From: Breznakia pachnodae
GTDB lineage: Bacteria > Bacillota_I > Bacilli_A > Erysipelotrichales > Erysipelotrichaceae
Assembly (NCBI RefSeq): GCF_030814225.1
Contig: NZ_JAUSUR010000003.1
Location: 372,001-436,000 of the forward strand
Length of the DNA: 64,000 nt
Direction of reading: 5' to 3'
The position numbers and the translations under genes are program-made. Positions 63,901-64,000 of the stretch are shown piece by piece. The notes beneath the pieces are model-generated. The model was given only the letters and a program-made list of their open reading frames with translations, was not told the origin of the DNA and searched no databases. How positions within the stretch are numbered: position 1 is the stretch's first letter; each line of letters opens with the position of its first letter.

Positions 63901-64000
63901 ATTATGCAACTGATGGATCAGAAAATACAACGGCAAATGATGGAACGGCTGATTGGGAAGCATTTGAACCAGCAAGTGGATGGAAAACATATGCACAAGT
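60960..64000 (+). CDS. Large secreted surface protein (partial, 3' end outside window)
   Basis: ATG 60960 with TAAGGAGGG upstream. The frame stays open to the window's end, giving at least 1013 residues. Signal peptide about 1-34 (ending near LLAS). The rest is rich in Thr, Ser, Asn, Asp and Val with beta-strand patterns, very few Cys (one seen in WAMKTFGYCAYG), as in Gram-positive adhesin stalks and isopeptide-type or DUF11-like folds. No domain could be named. It is third in the operon after the tethered sigma factor and the InlB-repeat protein, and is probably the main surface product of that unit. The wall anchor, if any, lies outside the window. Confidence 0.85.
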   Translation, partial: MKRVKLTKLWKLSLALFISLASIGTLINSMDLLASEEFDINETITMNEESTQATITLDVSNIDEKYTIQSIQNPDGSVMDVVNDPSYMVKENGLYTFVVSYIDTTSEEVEELIYNKEVEVTQIGVDEQKEEMKTTDKVESKQPKTVTNPSGDSLTVEFEKDGAANVDWSDASQVDWNFYGTEKVVITAVFSGKGNDKVREIDIDIPDGYQIIGYSAKSGTTSQNGESILTTTEEVQQAMETSVLTSQNGGAFGSEKVDGYKTTSNVDYTEANKSGKIKYTFNSDADTVVLTLQLGIDKKLYDYSDTREEYSDAQGTVSEGTSNGKVLEDLKVTQTSGSQVLEETTNANVKKTIESMYLHTDGRQENIYIDDDGLSPNFKPYGKQIHYGNTVNTFNMMVDELVITYNYPEGAQFVGMPEDTTFSKAANMTYVDDPVSRTLTVTYTNFVASGPIYDVVQPLFKLDGDVYGTDGIKNPTATFTSTMATKVYGNENYYITNSSFVTNLIDKDVPLTIVGYDQKVYDYKLNGYEDGYQFLGNYSVTNPSYVNKEDIDLEWTFDSSLGIRIVRLALPTGTKISDVKIYTTKSPSGISLADMKSINSTTGEGAIIDADKLGLDNDDYITKVEGVIDSYTAQANNNVAWAMKTFGYCAYGSIQNGSGGSHTLTIDGVTATSNITTTPDRIINGGPVTTNTLKGAYYPGDSISVQTKFTTYINTYNRSKQVTDDFLQDPNVYIRVPEGFSLDETSLKLTWNNTDVTDEATLVSKYVDTNDGATVYKYSFTDEFSVMVGVQTKGDSAGYNDNINLTVDFNLKVSVNNQGTAAIPLRDIVMVEGKGNFVGYDGHQNYIRTDDFGLTSTGNNLMAPDTTRTITVVKLPELQVSSGIRVKDSGNSFSTYDGSDSSIAGLSRSKKAEIEISYFNNAPNTFGTASIYFPIPKEGKDYGKYFNNKALSDPINNPDSAPFTWSANLTGEISIPGFTTYYATDGSENTTANDGTADWEAFEPASGWKTYAQ

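Overview
The window is a stretch of AT-rich chromosome from a low-GC Gram-positive bacterium. The support is the AGGAGG-type ribosome sites, the SecA/FtsEX/PcsB-like set, comFA-comFC, the glgC-glgD pair, a FolT ECF-transporter component, Firmicutes-type regulators (MarR, Lrp, AraC) and large secreted surface proteins. The overall flavour suggests Erysipelotrichia, but that placement is inference. The genetic code is standard: TGA is used as a stop and prfB carries its usual autoregulatory frameshift. I saw no tRNA, rRNA, CRISPR array, prophage or insertion sequence.

Layout. 1-6.3 kb: end of a zinc-ribbon/TPM pair, an Lrp-aminotransferase operon, comFA-comFC, an MscS channel and a cold-shock protein. 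6.4-10.8 kb: secA, prfB, yitT-like. 10.8-16.4 kb: a cell-separation locus, ftsE-ftsX1-ftsX2-pcsB1-(ftsX relic)-pcsB2. 16.5-22.3 kb: pullulanase, three small membrane or unknown genes and a second GH13 enzyme. 22.3-26.9 kb: ung, folC, folT with a structured leader, a MarR regulator and pta. 27-31.7 kb: an unknown propeller-like protein and the glycogen operon glgC-glgD-glgA. 31.8-38.6 kb: IMP dehydrogenase, a membrane-tethered sigma factor with a leucine-rich-repeat surface protein, and two redox proteins that lack expected cysteines. 38.7-44.5 kb: pgk-tpiA, a candidate small RNA, paired AraC regulators around a VOC gene, a lipoprotein and a sirtuin. 44.5-56.7 kb: peptide use (S9 and M32 peptidases facing an Opp transporter operon, plus an M3 oligopeptidase). 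56.8-64 kb: enolase, then a second tethered sigma factor with two surface-protein genes, the last running off the window.

The most striking system is the pair of sigma factors that each carry, in one polypeptide, an ECF-type sigma2/sigma4 region, one transmembrane segment and an outward-facing pair of Ig-like domains. Each is followed directly by genes for secreted or surface proteins. Both are preceded by the same unusual promoter, TGAAC-N17-CGACTAA, with identical spacing. A third exact copy with the same 17-base spacer lies upstream of glgC. This suggests two autoregulated one-protein envelope sensors whose regulon may include glycogen synthesis.

A second system is the duplicated FtsX/PcsB arrangement. 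The gap between the two pcsB-like genes still holds a 35-codon remnant of a third ftsX, showing that the duplicated unit was ftsX-pcsB and that one ftsX later decayed.
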